Origin: CAZAFN01 sp964484795
GTDB taxonomy: Bacteria; Pseudomonadota; Alphaproteobacteria; Methylaequorales; Methylaequoraceae
Reading direction: 5' to 3'
DNA: 47,008 nt
NCBI GenBank assembly: GCA_964484795.1
Contig: CAZAFN010000009.1
Span: 1 to 47,008 of the forward strand
Part shown: piece after piece, positions 8,341 to 16,656 of the stretch
How the letters are laid out: each line of letters begins with the position of its first letter
Position numbering within the stretch: position 1 is the stretch's first letter
Program-made: the position numbers and the translations under genes
The notes under the pieces: model-generated
Seen by the model: only the letters and a program-made list of their open reading frames with translations
Database searches by the model: none
Told to the model about the DNA's origin: nothing

Positions 8341-8697
8341 TTATTTTCCATAATACACACATCCACCTATTCTTGGCCTATTAATTTCTATGCTCTTAAG
8401 AAATTTTATTTTTTTTTCTAACTTTGACCAAAACCAAATTGCCAAATTTTCACTAGTAGGTTTTTCTAGACCTTCTATTTCATTTAAAACATTATGGTCA
8501 ATAATTTTTAGCAAAGGCTTAACCAGGCTATCTAAATTATCAAAATTGATCACCCAATCATTTTTCTTATCTAAATTTCCGTCAATGGCAATTGTAACCT
8601 CATAGCTATGCCCATGAACTTTGCCATATTTATGATTCTTCTTAAAATCAGGCATAAAGTGAGCCGCATCAAAGTAATATTTCTTGTAAATTAGCAA
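8341..8697 (-). CDS. queD: QueD-like 6-carboxytetrahydropterin synthase, catalytic residues altered
   Basis: QueD makes 6-carboxytetrahydropterin from dihydroneopterin triphosphate. The three zinc histidines are present (His13 in DAAHF, His28 and His30 in HGHSY), as are the IDH pair, the GLEKPTSENLA block and GCVYYG near the end. However, the nucleophilic cysteine of the E. coli enzyme (CGRLHGH) is Tyr24 here (YGKVHGH). The catalytic glutamate position (KETCTAGC in E. coli) aligns with Arg107. The start is TTG at 8697 with TAGGAG nine bases upstream. It is the last gene of queC-queE-queD, with a one-base gap to queE, so a role in preQ0 synthesis is likely. A lineage-specific QueD subfamily is the main alternative to an impaired enzyme. 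Confidence 0.85.
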   Translation of the reverse strand: MLIYKKYYFDAAHFMPDFKKNHKYGKVHGHSYEVTIAIDGNLDKKNDWVINFDNLDSLVKPLLKIIDHNVLNEIEGLEKPTSENLAIWFWSKLEKKIKFLKSIEINRPRIGGCVYYGK

Positions 8698-8698
8698 A

Positions 8699-9334
8699 TC
8701 AGCTTACTCCTAATGGTTTGTGCAATTGAAAACTTGGAAACCACGGTTTATGAGATTTACAATATTGGATTGTTTTGATTACATTAATTTGGATGATTTC
8801 ATTGTGCATTGGTTGAAGAAAAAAATATTTAAAATCCAAATTCAAAAGCATTTTTAAATCAAATTTATTCTGAGGGTAAACAATTTTCAGTTCATCACCA
8901 CATCTTAATTTCCACAAGGAATTTTCCTTTGGGCTTACACAAATCCAGTCAAACTTTAAATTTGTACTAATTGTTCCATTAGTCTCAAGAGAAACTAAAT
9001 ACTTTCTTTTCTTTAGTTCCTTTAACAATTTAGAATCAACTTGAAGCAATGGTTCACCACCTGTTAATACTAAGAATTTTTTTTTTAATGAGAATTTAGA
9101 TTTCCAAACATCTTCAATAGTTTTAACTAAATCCTTTAAATTGTAGTTTCCTCCATTTTTTCCATCAATACCCCTAAAATCTGTATCACAAAAACTACAT
9201 TTTGCATTTTTTTTATCTTTAGACAAACCACTCCATAAATTACAACCTGAGAACCTAAGGAATACAGCCTCTCTGCCAGAATAAAAACCTTCACCTTGGA
9301 TTGATTTAAAAATTTCTTTTACTTTGTACATCAT
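8699..9334 (-). CDS. queE: 7-carboxy-7-deazaguanine synthase QueE (radical SAM)
   Basis: QueE converts 6-carboxytetrahydropterin to 7-carboxy-7-deazaguanine by a radical ring contraction. The cluster-binding cysteines are Cys31, Cys46 and Cys49. That is a CX14CX2C arrangement, known from the Burkholderia-type QueE, rather than the usual CX3CX2C. The N-terminal SIQGEGFYSGR and the TGGEPLLQ radical SAM motif support the call, as does the length of 211. Its ATG overlaps the queC stop as ATGA, so the two are translationally coupled. Confidence 0.95.
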   Translation of the reverse strand: MMYKVKEIFKSIQGEGFYSGREAVFLRFSGCNLWSGLSKDKKNAKCSFCDTDFRGIDGKNGGNYNLKDLVKTIEDVWKSKFSLKKKFLVLTGGEPLLQVDSKLLKELKKRKYLVSLETNGTISTNLKFDWICVSPKENSLWKLRCGDELKIVYPQNKFDLKMLLNLDFKYFFLQPMHNEIIQINVIKTIQYCKSHKPWFPSFQLHKPLGVS

Positions 9335-10017
9335 CTAACTTTAAATAAAGGATCATCAAGACGTGCCTCATCAAAACCTTTCTTTCTTAACAAACAAGAA
9401 TCACAAATTCCACAACTTTTCTCTTTTCTGGGGTTATAACAACTTGAAGTTTTAGAAAAATTTACACCATTCTTTTTCCCAATCAAAATAATTTCTTTTT
9501 TTGTAAGGTTTATTAGCGGCGTTTTAATTTTAAATTTATTCCCCTCCAAACCTTTTTTAGTTGAAAAATTTATAAGTTTTTCAAATCCTTTAATAAATTC
9601 TTGCCTACAATCTGGATAACCAGAGTAATCTATTGCATTCACTCCTATGAATATTTTATCTATCCCTAAAAACTCAGCATAACCAGATGCAAATGACAAA
9701 AAAATTATATTTCGACTTGGGACATAGGTTTCTGGGATATCATTAGGTATTAACTCTACTTTTTTGTTTGTTGGAACCTCAATATTATCAGTCAAAGCCG
9801 AACCTCCAAACAAATCAATTTTAAATATTTTATGAGATTTACATTGAAAATAATTGGACTGCCATCTTGCAAAATTCAACTCAATTCTATGTCTTTGGCC
9901 ATAATCAAATGAGATAGCATAAATTTTTAAGTCTAATCTCTTGCAAATGGAGAGTACAACCGTTGAATCCAATCCTCCACTAACAAGAACTAAAGCTTTA
10001 TTTGATTTATTTGACAT
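9331..10017 (-). CDS. queC: 7-cyano-7-deazaguanine synthase QueC
   Basis: QueC uses ATP and ammonia to turn 7-carboxy-7-deazaguanine into preQ0. The N-terminal PP-loop SGGLDSTV is at about residues 13-20. The C-terminal zinc site is four cysteines in SSCYNPRKEKSCGICDSCLLR. The 228-residue length is normal. It is the first gene of the minus-strand queC-queE-queD unit and is separated from the divergent queG by only 32 bases, which must hold both promoters. Confidence 0.97.
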   Translation of the reverse strand: MSNKSNKALVLVSGGLDSTVVLSICKRLDLKIYAISFDYGQRHRIELNFARWQSNYFQCKSHKIFKIDLFGGSALTDNIEVPTNKKVELIPNDIPETYVPSRNIIFLSFASGYAEFLGIDKIFIGVNAIDYSGYPDCRQEFIKGFEKLINFSTKKGLEGNKFKIKTPLINLTKKEIILIGKKNGVNFSKTSSCYNPRKEKSCGICDSCLLRKKGFDEARLDDPLFKVR

Positions 10018-10049
10018 TATGAAAATATAATAAGAAATAAATTTAAAAT

Positions 10050-11159
10050 ATGAAAAATATAAAAAAAAATATTACAAAAAAAATAAAGCAGCTTGGTTTT
10101 GATGTTGTAGGTTTTACAGAACCTAATGTTGACAAAACTACATCAAAGAATTACATAAAATTTTTAGAAAAGAATCATCATGGAGAGATGAAGTGGCTTG
10201 AAAGACATTTAGAAAAAAAAATTAATCCAAAAAAGATTTGGAACAAAGTTAAAACTATTGTCGTTTTGGGTATTAATTATTCACCGAAACAAAACCCCTT
10301 GATCCTCAACAAAGACAAAAAAACTGCCAACATCAGTGTTTACGCTAAAAATATTGATTATCATCAAGTAATAAGAGAAAAATTAGAAAATTTTCAAAAA
10401 TGGTTGCTTGAAAACTTTGAAATTGAATCAAAAAGTTTTGTTGACACATCACCAATACTTGAAAAATATTTTGCGCAAAATGCAAATATTGGATGGCAAG
10501 GAAAACATACCAACTTAGTATCTAAAAAATATGGATCATGGCTTTTTTTATCTGAGATTTTCCTGCCAATTGAACTTGGAACAAACTCCTATTCATCTAA
10601 TAATTGTGGCATATGTAAAAAATGTATTGATATTTGCCCGACTGGAGCTCTCTATAAAAATTATAAAATTGACGCAAGAAAATGTATTTCATACTTAACA
10701 ATTGAACATAAAGGACCATTTCCATTAAGTTTGAGAAAAAACATTGGAAACAAAATTTATGGATGTGATGATTGTCTAGCAGTTTGTCCTTGGAACAAAT
10801 TTTCAAAAGCCACTCAAAATAAAGATTTCTTATCTACTAAAAGAGAAAAAACACTAGATTTTTTTTTGTCGATGGGTGAAAAAAAATTTAAAAAATATTT
10901 TAGCAAATCACCTATATTAAGAATAGGATGGGTAAGTTTCTTAAGAAATGTCATAATCGCCACAGGGAATAGTAAAAGCAGAAAATTGTCAGAAAAAATA
11001 TATAAATTTTTAAATGATGACAATCCCATAATCCGAGGTGCTAGTATTTGGTCATTATTTCAATTAATCGGAAAAAATCAAAAAAAAAGAATCAAGGAAA
11101 AAATTTTAAAAAAAGAAAAAAACAAGTATGTACTTTATGAATTAAACATCACTGATTAA
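10050..11159 (+). CDS. queG: Epoxyqueuosine reductase QueG
   Basis: QueG is the cobalamin- and iron-sulfur-dependent enzyme that reduces epoxyqueuosine to queuosine, the last step of the pathway. It carries two [4Fe-4S] sites: CGICKKCIDICPTGAL and, after CISYLTIEHKGP, CDDCLAVCPWNKF. FVDTSPILEKYFA is typical of the catalytic half. The C-terminal part (about 300-369) has the helical repeat character seen in this family. Length is 369. The 3' end overlaps the converging pip gene by 18 bases. Dependence on cobalamin means the cell must make or import B12, unlike the QueH route. Confidence 0.96.
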   Translation: MKNIKKNITKKIKQLGFDVVGFTEPNVDKTTSKNYIKFLEKNHHGEMKWLERHLEKKINPKKIWNKVKTIVVLGINYSPKQNPLILNKDKKTANISVYAKNIDYHQVIREKLENFQKWLLENFEIESKSFVDTSPILEKYFAQNANIGWQGKHTNLVSKKYGSWLFLSEIFLPIELGTNSYSSNNCGICKKCIDICPTGALYKNYKIDARKCISYLTIEHKGPFPLSLRKNIGNKIYGCDDCLAVCPWNKFSKATQNKDFLSTKREKTLDFFLSMGEKKFKKYFSKSPILRIGWVSFLRNVIIATGNSKSRKLSEKIYKFLNDDNPIIRGASIWSLFQLIGKNQKKRIKEKILKKEKNKYVLYELNITD

Positions 11160-12086
11160 CTTGTTTAAACCTTCAAGCATATTATCCATAATCCCCTGAT
11201 CTGATGATGAATGACCAGCTGTATTAACAAACATTAATTTCGAAGATTTCCAACCTTTGTTTAAGTTATATGCATTTACAGGCGGACAAATTAAATCATA
11301 TCTTCCTTGCACAATAAAACCAGGTATTCTAGAAATATTTGAAATGTTTCTTAGTATTTCATCATCCTCCATAAAAAAATGATTTTTGATATAATGTAAT
11401 TCCATAAATGGTGAATTTGGAACACCTTCTCTTTTTTCCATTGATTCATAGGATTCAAATGAATGATCTTGAGGATTTATTTGAGATAAAATTCTCTCAT
11501 AATCATGCCAAACCCATGAATGTAACTTTGATTTTTTTTCACATATTTCCTCATAATATGAATTAATCAAATCTTCTTCTGAAGGAAAAAAACTTTTATA
11601 TTGATCATAAAGATCAGGGGCAAAACATTTTGGTCCGTTAATAAAGGCCCATTCAATCTCTTTTATTGTACCTAAAAAAACAGATCTAAGAAGAACTCCA
11701 AGAATATTTTTTGGGTATTTCAGTGCGTATTTTAATGACAATGTAGCACCCCATGAACCGCCAACAATTATAAAGTTTTTAATTTTCAAAAAATCTCTTA
11801 TTTTTTCAATATCTTCAACTAATTCATCTGTATTGTTTCCTTTAAGAGTTTTGTATGGAGTGCTTTTTCCACAACCTCTTTGATCAAAAATAATTGATCT
11901 AAAAACATTGGGATCAAATAGTGAGTGATGTTCATTCCTACAGTGTCCTCCCGGACCACCATGAACAAAAATAACTGGGATACCATCTTTCTTTCCACTT
12001 ACTTCAATATATATTTTATTATCATCTCCAACTTCCAGGTTATACATTTCTGGTAAAGTACGATGTATAAATAATTTACTTTTCAT
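11142..12086 (-). CDS. pip: Proline iminopeptidase (alpha/beta hydrolase, S33)
   Basis: This enzyme cleaves N-terminal proline from peptides. It has the oxyanion-hole motif HGGPGGHC, the family signature FDQRGCGKSTPY, and the nucleophile elbow GGSWGATLSL with the catalytic serine. The late aspartate (GRYDLICPP) and histidine (TAGHSS) complete the triad. Length is 314, as usual. It converges on queG and diverges from the small HEIIH gene across 23 bases. Cytoplasmic; no signal peptide is seen. Confidence 0.95.
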   Translation of the reverse strand: MKSKLFIHRTLPEMYNLEVGDDNKIYIEVSGKKDGIPVIFVHGGPGGHCRNEHHSLFDPNVFRSIIFDQRGCGKSTPYKTLKGNNTDELVEDIEKIRDFLKIKNFIIVGGSWGATLSLKYALKYPKNILGVLLRSVFLGTIKEIEWAFINGPKCFAPDLYDQYKSFFPSEEDLINSYYEEICEKKSKLHSWVWHDYERILSQINPQDHSFESYESMEKREGVPNSPFMELHYIKNHFFMEDDEILRNISNISRIPGFIVQGRYDLICPPVNAYNLNKGWKSSKLMFVNTAGHSSSDQGIMDNMLEGLNKLISDV

Positions 12087-12109
12087 TTTTCTTTTAATAG
12101 ATTAGTACT

Positions 12110-12556
12110 GTGGAAAAATTTGAAAATATTACTGAATTAATTCTAGCACTACTTTTGTGGATAACAAGTAATACAGAATATGTGCATCCAAATAAAGATC
12201 CTGACATTGAGTTCATTGAACAAACCAGATTATCCTCACTGGCATGTGGTAGAGAATGTGAAATTTTAGCCTATACTCCTGAAACTCCAAAATATAAAAT
12301 CTACCTTTCTGACAAGTTAAAACCATTGACTAATGTTTGTGATAGAGCAATTCTACTTCATGAGATAATCCACGTACTGCAGGATGAACAAAATTTTTTT
12401 TCAGATTTTGACACTAAAACCAAAAAACATCTTAGAGAGATGGATGCTTTAATAAAACATAATATCTTTTTAAGCCAGTATGGGAAAAAAATTTTGTATA
12501 GCAATGGGTTCGCAGCAAAGTTTAAAACAAATGAAAAAAATTCACTTTATTGCTAA
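12110..12556 (+). CDS. Small protein with an HExxH zinc-binding motif, function unknown
   Basis: I do not recognise a named family with certainty. The 148-residue product starts at GTG 12110, with a weakly hydrophobic helix (about residues 7-20) that could be a signal or an anchor. Its centre has LLHEIIHVLQDEQ, an HEIIH site like that of zincin metallopeptidases. The glutamate of REMDALIKH, some 30 residues later, could be the third ligand. Cysteines occur near the predicted helix (ACGRECE) and at the very end (LYC), which would suit an exported, disulfide-bonded protein. It converges on a DsbA-like gene with a 4-base overlap. Function as a peptidase is inference. Confidence 0.65.
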   Translation: MEKFENITELILALLLWITSNTEYVHPNKDPDIEFIEQTRLSSLACGRECEILAYTPETPKYKIYLSDKLKPLTNVCDRAILLHEIIHVLQDEQNFFSDFDTKTKKHLREMDALIKHNIFLSQYGKKILYSNGFAAKFKTNEKNSLYC

Positions 12557-13248
12557 TCTATTAACTTTGAAGAAAGTTCCTCAAACCCTACATATCCAAA
12601 AATTATTTCATCATCCAAGATAAAGGCCGGCGTGCCTTTTAAACCCAAATACTCTGCCAAATCAAAATCTCCTTTTATTTTCTTTCTTATACTCTGATCA
12701 TCTACTTTTTTTTTTAATTCATCATAAGTAAATCCAAGTTCGTCTAAAATATTCCTTAATTTATCATCACTCAACAGGCCCTTTACGTTCATCAGCAGAT
12801 TATGGAAGGTTTCAAACTTCCTTTGATCTTTCTCAGCAATAACTAAAGAGAAAACTGCTAATTCAAAGGATTTTTCAGAAAGTATAGGAAAATTCTTATA
12901 CACAACTTTAAAGTTTTTATAATTTTTTAAGAGTCTTTTGATGTCTTTATGAGCCTTTTTACAGTAAGAACAGTTGTAATCAAAAAATTCAACAATTATT
13001 TTTTCTGCATTTGGATTTCCCATATATAATCCATTGTCAGAATTAAAAATAAGTTTCTTCTTTTTGTTAATTTTTTCTTTATTTTCTGATCTGAGGTCAC
13101 TTTCCTTTTTCTTTTCATAATTTTCAAGAGATTTTAAAATAACCTCGGGGTTATCAAGTATGAATTTTTCTATCTTTTCATCAAGATTTTCTGCAAAACC
13201 AAAACTAAAAATTAAAAAATAAAAAAAAAATCCGTATTTCATAGACAT
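12553..13248 (-). CDS. DsbA-family exported thiol-disulfide oxidoreductase
   Basis: A 231-residue protein with an N-terminal signal peptide; the hydrophobic stretch after Lys4 ends at GFA, with likely cleavage before ENLDEK. A helical linker rich in Lys and Glu follows. The thioredoxin-fold active site is CSYC in FFDYNCSYCKKAH, and the cis-proline loop is GTPAF. This is the DsbA/Com1/ScsC group, which forms or rearranges disulfides in the periplasm. No dsbB-like partner is visible here. The N-terminal extension resembles that of oligomerising ScsC-type proteins, but this is inference. Confidence 0.88.
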   Translation of the reverse strand: MSMKYGFFFYFLIFSFGFAENLDEKIEKFILDNPEVILKSLENYEKKKESDLRSENKEKINKKKKLIFNSDNGLYMGNPNAEKIIVEFFDYNCSYCKKAHKDIKRLLKNYKNFKVVYKNFPILSEKSFELAVFSLVIAEKDQRKFETFHNLLMNVKGLLSDDKLRNILDELGFTYDELKKKVDDQSIRKKIKGDFDLAEYLGLKGTPAFILDDEIIFGYVGFEELSSKLID

Positions 13249-13318
13249 ATTCTAGCTCAAAGAATCAATTTACTTAACTACATTATAGAAATTAATATTT
13301 ATTAAAAGTTTTTTAAAA

Positions 13319-13406
13319 TGGTGCGCTCGGTGGGACTTGAACCCACAAGGAGTCAGACTCCGCAGGATTTTAAGTCCTGTCTGTTTACCAATTTCAGCAC
13401 GAGCGC
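13319..13406 (-). tRNA. tRNA-Leu (anticodon UAA), CCA encoded
   Basis: On the minus strand the acceptor stem GCGCTCG (13406-13400) pairs with CGAGCGC (13329-13323), followed by discriminator A and an encoded CCA (13321-13319). The anticodon stem CAGGA/TCCTG encloses loop CTTAAAA, giving anticodon TAA for TTA codons, the main leucine codon expected in this AT-rich genome. A long variable arm (GGAGTCTGACTCC) marks a class II tRNA, and the T arm is GTGGG-TTCAAGT-CCCAC. It stands alone between the dsbA-like gene and the sulfotransferase gene. Confidence 0.97.
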
Positions 13407-13547
13407 ATTAAATTTCTAAAAACACTAAACTTTCAACTACAATTTAAGTTAAATTTCTTCAAAAGAATTATTGTGAGAATATATAATATTTCTTACGATA
13501 TATAAACTTTTAATTTTTCTCAAATAATATTAACTCTGGAAAATAGA

Positions 13548-15266
13548 TTGATAGAAAAAACACTTAATAAAATAAGAAAATTATATTCTGAAAAAAAATA
13601 TGCTAAAGCTTCATTATTATGCAAGAGGGCAATAAAAAAATATCCTAAAAATAAAGAATTCAACTATTTTTTTGGTCTAATATTTTACGCACAAAAATCT
13701 TTCACTAATTCAATAATACAATTTGATATTTTCTTAAATGACAACCCCAATCAAATTGACGGATTAATTGCTAAAATTCATTCACTACGGGCACTAAAAA
13801 AACATAAAGAAGCAATCAAGATTTTAATGAAAATCGATCAAATAGATACTAGAAAGTCTGAAATTTATCTATTAATAGCTGAAAGCTATTTTTTCCTAAA
13901 AGATAATGAACAAGGAAAAAAATTTTTAAAGAAAACCTTGGACTTGGTTTCAACAAAGGAAAGTTTAAATAAAATTTATAATATTTTGATAAATTTCAAA
14001 GAATATACTGAGGCTATTAGAATTATCAAAAATTCTGAATTTTCAAGAAAAGATCCTGATTTTCTCTGCAAAATTGCCAAAAGCCTAATTGCAAAAAAAA
14101 AATTCTCAGAAGCCAAAGAATATCTTAAAAGAGCAATAAAAATAGATAGTAAAAATCCTGAATATTTTAATGAACTTGGAGTAATTTACTCAATTCTTGG
14201 AGAAAATAATCTTGCAGAAAAGGAGTTTTGCAATTGCATTGATCTTGATTCATCAAATGGATCATCTCACCATCAGTTAAGTCTCTTAAATTTCAAAATA
14301 TCTAACTTTCAGCTAAAATCATTAGAAGAAAAATACCAAAATGAAACAACCTTCAACTTAAACAAAATTTATTTAGGCCTAGCACTTTCAAACTTTAATG
14401 AAAAAAAAAAAGAATATAACAAAAGTTTCGAATTACTCAACGAATGTAATTCTCAATATAAAAGAAATTACATTGATAAATCTGAATGGAGTTTTAATCA
14501 TGAAAAAAACACTTTCAAGAATGTTCAACTTTTATATGCAGAAAACTATAAATTATTAGATCTAAAACCCACGCATATCAAACCAGTTTTTATTCTGGGA
14601 TTGCCGCGTTCGGGAACCACATTAGTCGAACAAATAATTTCCAATTCAGTGGAAATTTTTGCTGGTGGAGAACTAACATATTTTCACGATGAATTTGAAT
14701 CGACATTTAATGGTCTTTTAAATGAGAATTTTACACCAAGTAAAATTGATTCCTCAGATTTGGAAAGAATACAGTTGAATTACCTAAAAAAAGTAGAATC
14801 TGATAAAAAAATTTTTACCGACAAGTTGCCTGTTAACTTTATGTATATGGGATTCATTCAATCCATTTTTCCGAATTCTAAAATTATTCTTTGTAGACGC
14901 AATAAATTGGATAACCTTTTATCACTTTTTAAAACTTTTTTTACTGCTTCGCATTTTAATTATTCTTATGATTTAATTTCATTAAGGGCATATTATAATC
15001 TTTACACTAAGTTAGTAACATTCTGGAATGATATGAAAGTAAATTACTATTCTTTAAATTATGAAGAATTAGTAGAAGATCCAGAAAATCAAGTGAGAAA
15101 TTTATGTAATTATATTGGAATAAAATTTCAAGATAATCTCCTTAATTTTCATAAAAACAAAAGACCAGTTCATACAGCAAGTTTTCACCAAGTGAGAAAG
15201 CCAATATTTAAAAGTTCAATAAATAATTGGCGTAATTACAAAGATCATCTCGAATTGTTAATTTAA
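13548..15266 (+). CDS. TPR-repeat sulfotransferase
   Basis: A 572-residue two-part protein. Residues about 1-250 are tetratricopeptide-like helical repeats; examples are KYAKASLLCKRAIKKYPKNK and FNELGVIYSILGENNLAEKE. Residues about 335-572 are a sulfotransferase domain with the PAPS 5'-phosphosulfate loop LPRSGTTLVEQI and a later 3'-phosphate region around IILCRRNKLDNLLSLFKTFF. Such proteins move sulfate from PAPS to protein tyrosines or carbohydrates. The start is TTG at 13548; no better start was seen downstream near the repeat boundary. It converges on manC-gmd (gap 4), genes for GDP-sugar synthesis, which makes a surface glycan acceptor plausible but unproven. Confidence 0.88.
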   Translation: MIEKTLNKIRKLYSEKKYAKASLLCKRAIKKYPKNKEFNYFFGLIFYAQKSFTNSIIQFDIFLNDNPNQIDGLIAKIHSLRALKKHKEAIKILMKIDQIDTRKSEIYLLIAESYFFLKDNEQGKKFLKKTLDLVSTKESLNKIYNILINFKEYTEAIRIIKNSEFSRKDPDFLCKIAKSLIAKKKFSEAKEYLKRAIKIDSKNPEYFNELGVIYSILGENNLAEKEFCNCIDLDSSNGSSHHQLSLLNFKISNFQLKSLEEKYQNETTFNLNKIYLGLALSNFNEKKKEYNKSFELLNECNSQYKRNYIDKSEWSFNHEKNTFKNVQLLYAENYKLLDLKPTHIKPVFILGLPRSGTTLVEQIISNSVEIFAGGELTYFHDEFESTFNGLLNENFTPSKIDSSDLERIQLNYLKKVESDKKIFTDKLPVNFMYMGFIQSIFPNSKIILCRRNKLDNLLSLFKTFFTASHFNYSYDLISLRAYYNLYTKLVTFWNDMKVNYYSLNYEELVEDPENQVRNLCNYIGIKFQDNLLNFHKNKRPVHTASFHQVRKPIFKSSINNWRNYKDHLELLI

Positions 15267-15270
15267 AAAC

Positions 15271-16656
15271 CTACCTTTTATATGGATCATCCAACCTAAC
15301 TATATCAGTTTCAGACAAAATATCGCCCATTTGAATTTCCACTATTTCTAAAGGCACCTTACCCTTGTTTTCAAGACAATGCTCCATTCCAACAGGAATA
15401 AAAGTTGATTGATTTTTTTTTAAAACTTTTTTCTGCTTTCCTCTAGTAACTATTGCAACTCCCTTCACCACAACCCAGTGTTCTGATCTGAATTTGTGTT
15501 TTTGCAAAGACAATCTATGATTTGGATTAACTGTTATTTTTTTTAACAAGTAGTTAGTAGCTCTTAAAATTACTTCATAATGACCCCATGGCTTGTAGAA
15601 TATGGTTTGATAATCCAACGTTTCATTAAATTTTTTGTTAGATAATATTTCCTTTATTTTACCTGATTCCTTCTTTGAACTTATGAAAAGTGATTCCTTG
15701 TTCGAAACCACTATCACATTAGACAAATCATTTACTATTGTAAACTTTCTATCACTAATCACTGTGGTATTTTTTGAGCTATTATGAATATAGGAATCTT
15801 TTACTAAGGATAAATTCTTTGGAGAAGATAGAGTGTCCAATGAATTCCATGTTCCTAGGTCCTTCCAAACAAAATTAACTTTCATCATACTTAGATTATC
15901 ATTTTTTTCTAAGATAGCTTTGTCAAAGGATATGTTGGGAAGTTTCCTCATTAATTTTTCAGAGGTCTCATAAAACTCAAGATCAGAAACCAAACATTCA
16001 GTTATACTTTCACAGATTTTATAAATTTTTGGATGATATTTTTTGAAATCTAACAGTAGTTTTTTATTATTTAATAAAAAAATTCCAGAATTCCAGAAAA
16101 AATTTTTCTTAATAAATAGATTTGCCTTTATTTTTGTAGGTTTTTCAAAAAAATTTTTTACAGTTGATATCTTTTTTTTTGAATCTTCAACTTCGATATA
16201 ACCATAATCAGTTGCAGCATAATTTGGAACTATCCCATAAATTATGTGTCCTTTAAAACTTTGCAAATTTTTAGGTATCATTTTTGAATAATCCCTATTT
16301 TTTATAAAATGATCTGACGGAACAACTAAAGAGTAATCTGCGTTTTTAATTGAGAAAAAAATTCCAAGCAGAATTGATATAGCAGTATTCCTTGGTATTT
16401 TTTCAACTATTATAGATGAATTTTGAAAAAGCTTCCCAAGACTATCCTTTACTAAAAACTTATGTCCACTAGCACAAATAATTAAGGGGTCATGAAACGA
16501 CTTTGATTTTTTAATTCCATTAATAGTTTGTTGAAAAAGATTACGTTTTGAACCAAACGGAAGATTTAAAAATTGCTTAGGAACATTCTTAGTTGACAAC
16601 GGCCATAATCTCGACCCAACTCCCCCAGACAAAACAATGGGCGTGACTTTTTTCAC
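15271..16656 (-). CDS. manC: Mannose-1-phosphate guanylyltransferase / mannose-6-phosphate isomerase
   Basis: The bifunctional type II enzyme makes mannose-6-phosphate and GDP-mannose. The N-terminal nucleotidyltransferase signature is LSGGVGSRLWPLS, with VPSDH and FFEKPTK further on. The C-terminal cupin isomerase part has the metal-site block LSLQKHKFRSEHWVVVKG and ends IPVGMEHCLENKG. Length 461 is standard. Its ATG overlaps the gmd stop by 4 bases, so the precursor and product enzymes are coupled: GDP-mannose made here feeds Gmd. Confidence 0.96.
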   Translation of the reverse strand: MKKVTPIVLSGGVGSRLWPLSTKNVPKQFLNLPFGSKRNLFQQTINGIKKSKSFHDPLIICASGHKFLVKDSLGKLFQNSSIIVEKIPRNTAISILLGIFFSIKNADYSLVVPSDHFIKNRDYSKMIPKNLQSFKGHIIYGIVPNYAATDYGYIEVEDSKKKISTVKNFFEKPTKIKANLFIKKNFFWNSGIFLLNNKKLLLDFKKYHPKIYKICESITECLVSDLEFYETSEKLMRKLPNISFDKAILEKNDNLSMMKVNFVWKDLGTWNSLDTLSSPKNLSLVKDSYIHNSSKNTTVISDRKFTIVNDLSNVIVVSNKESLFISSKKESGKIKEILSNKKFNETLDYQTIFYKPWGHYEVILRATNYLLKKITVNPNHRLSLQKHKFRSEHWVVVKGVAIVTRGKQKKVLKKNQSTFIPVGMEHCLENKGKVPLEIVEIQMGDILSETDIVRLDDPYKR

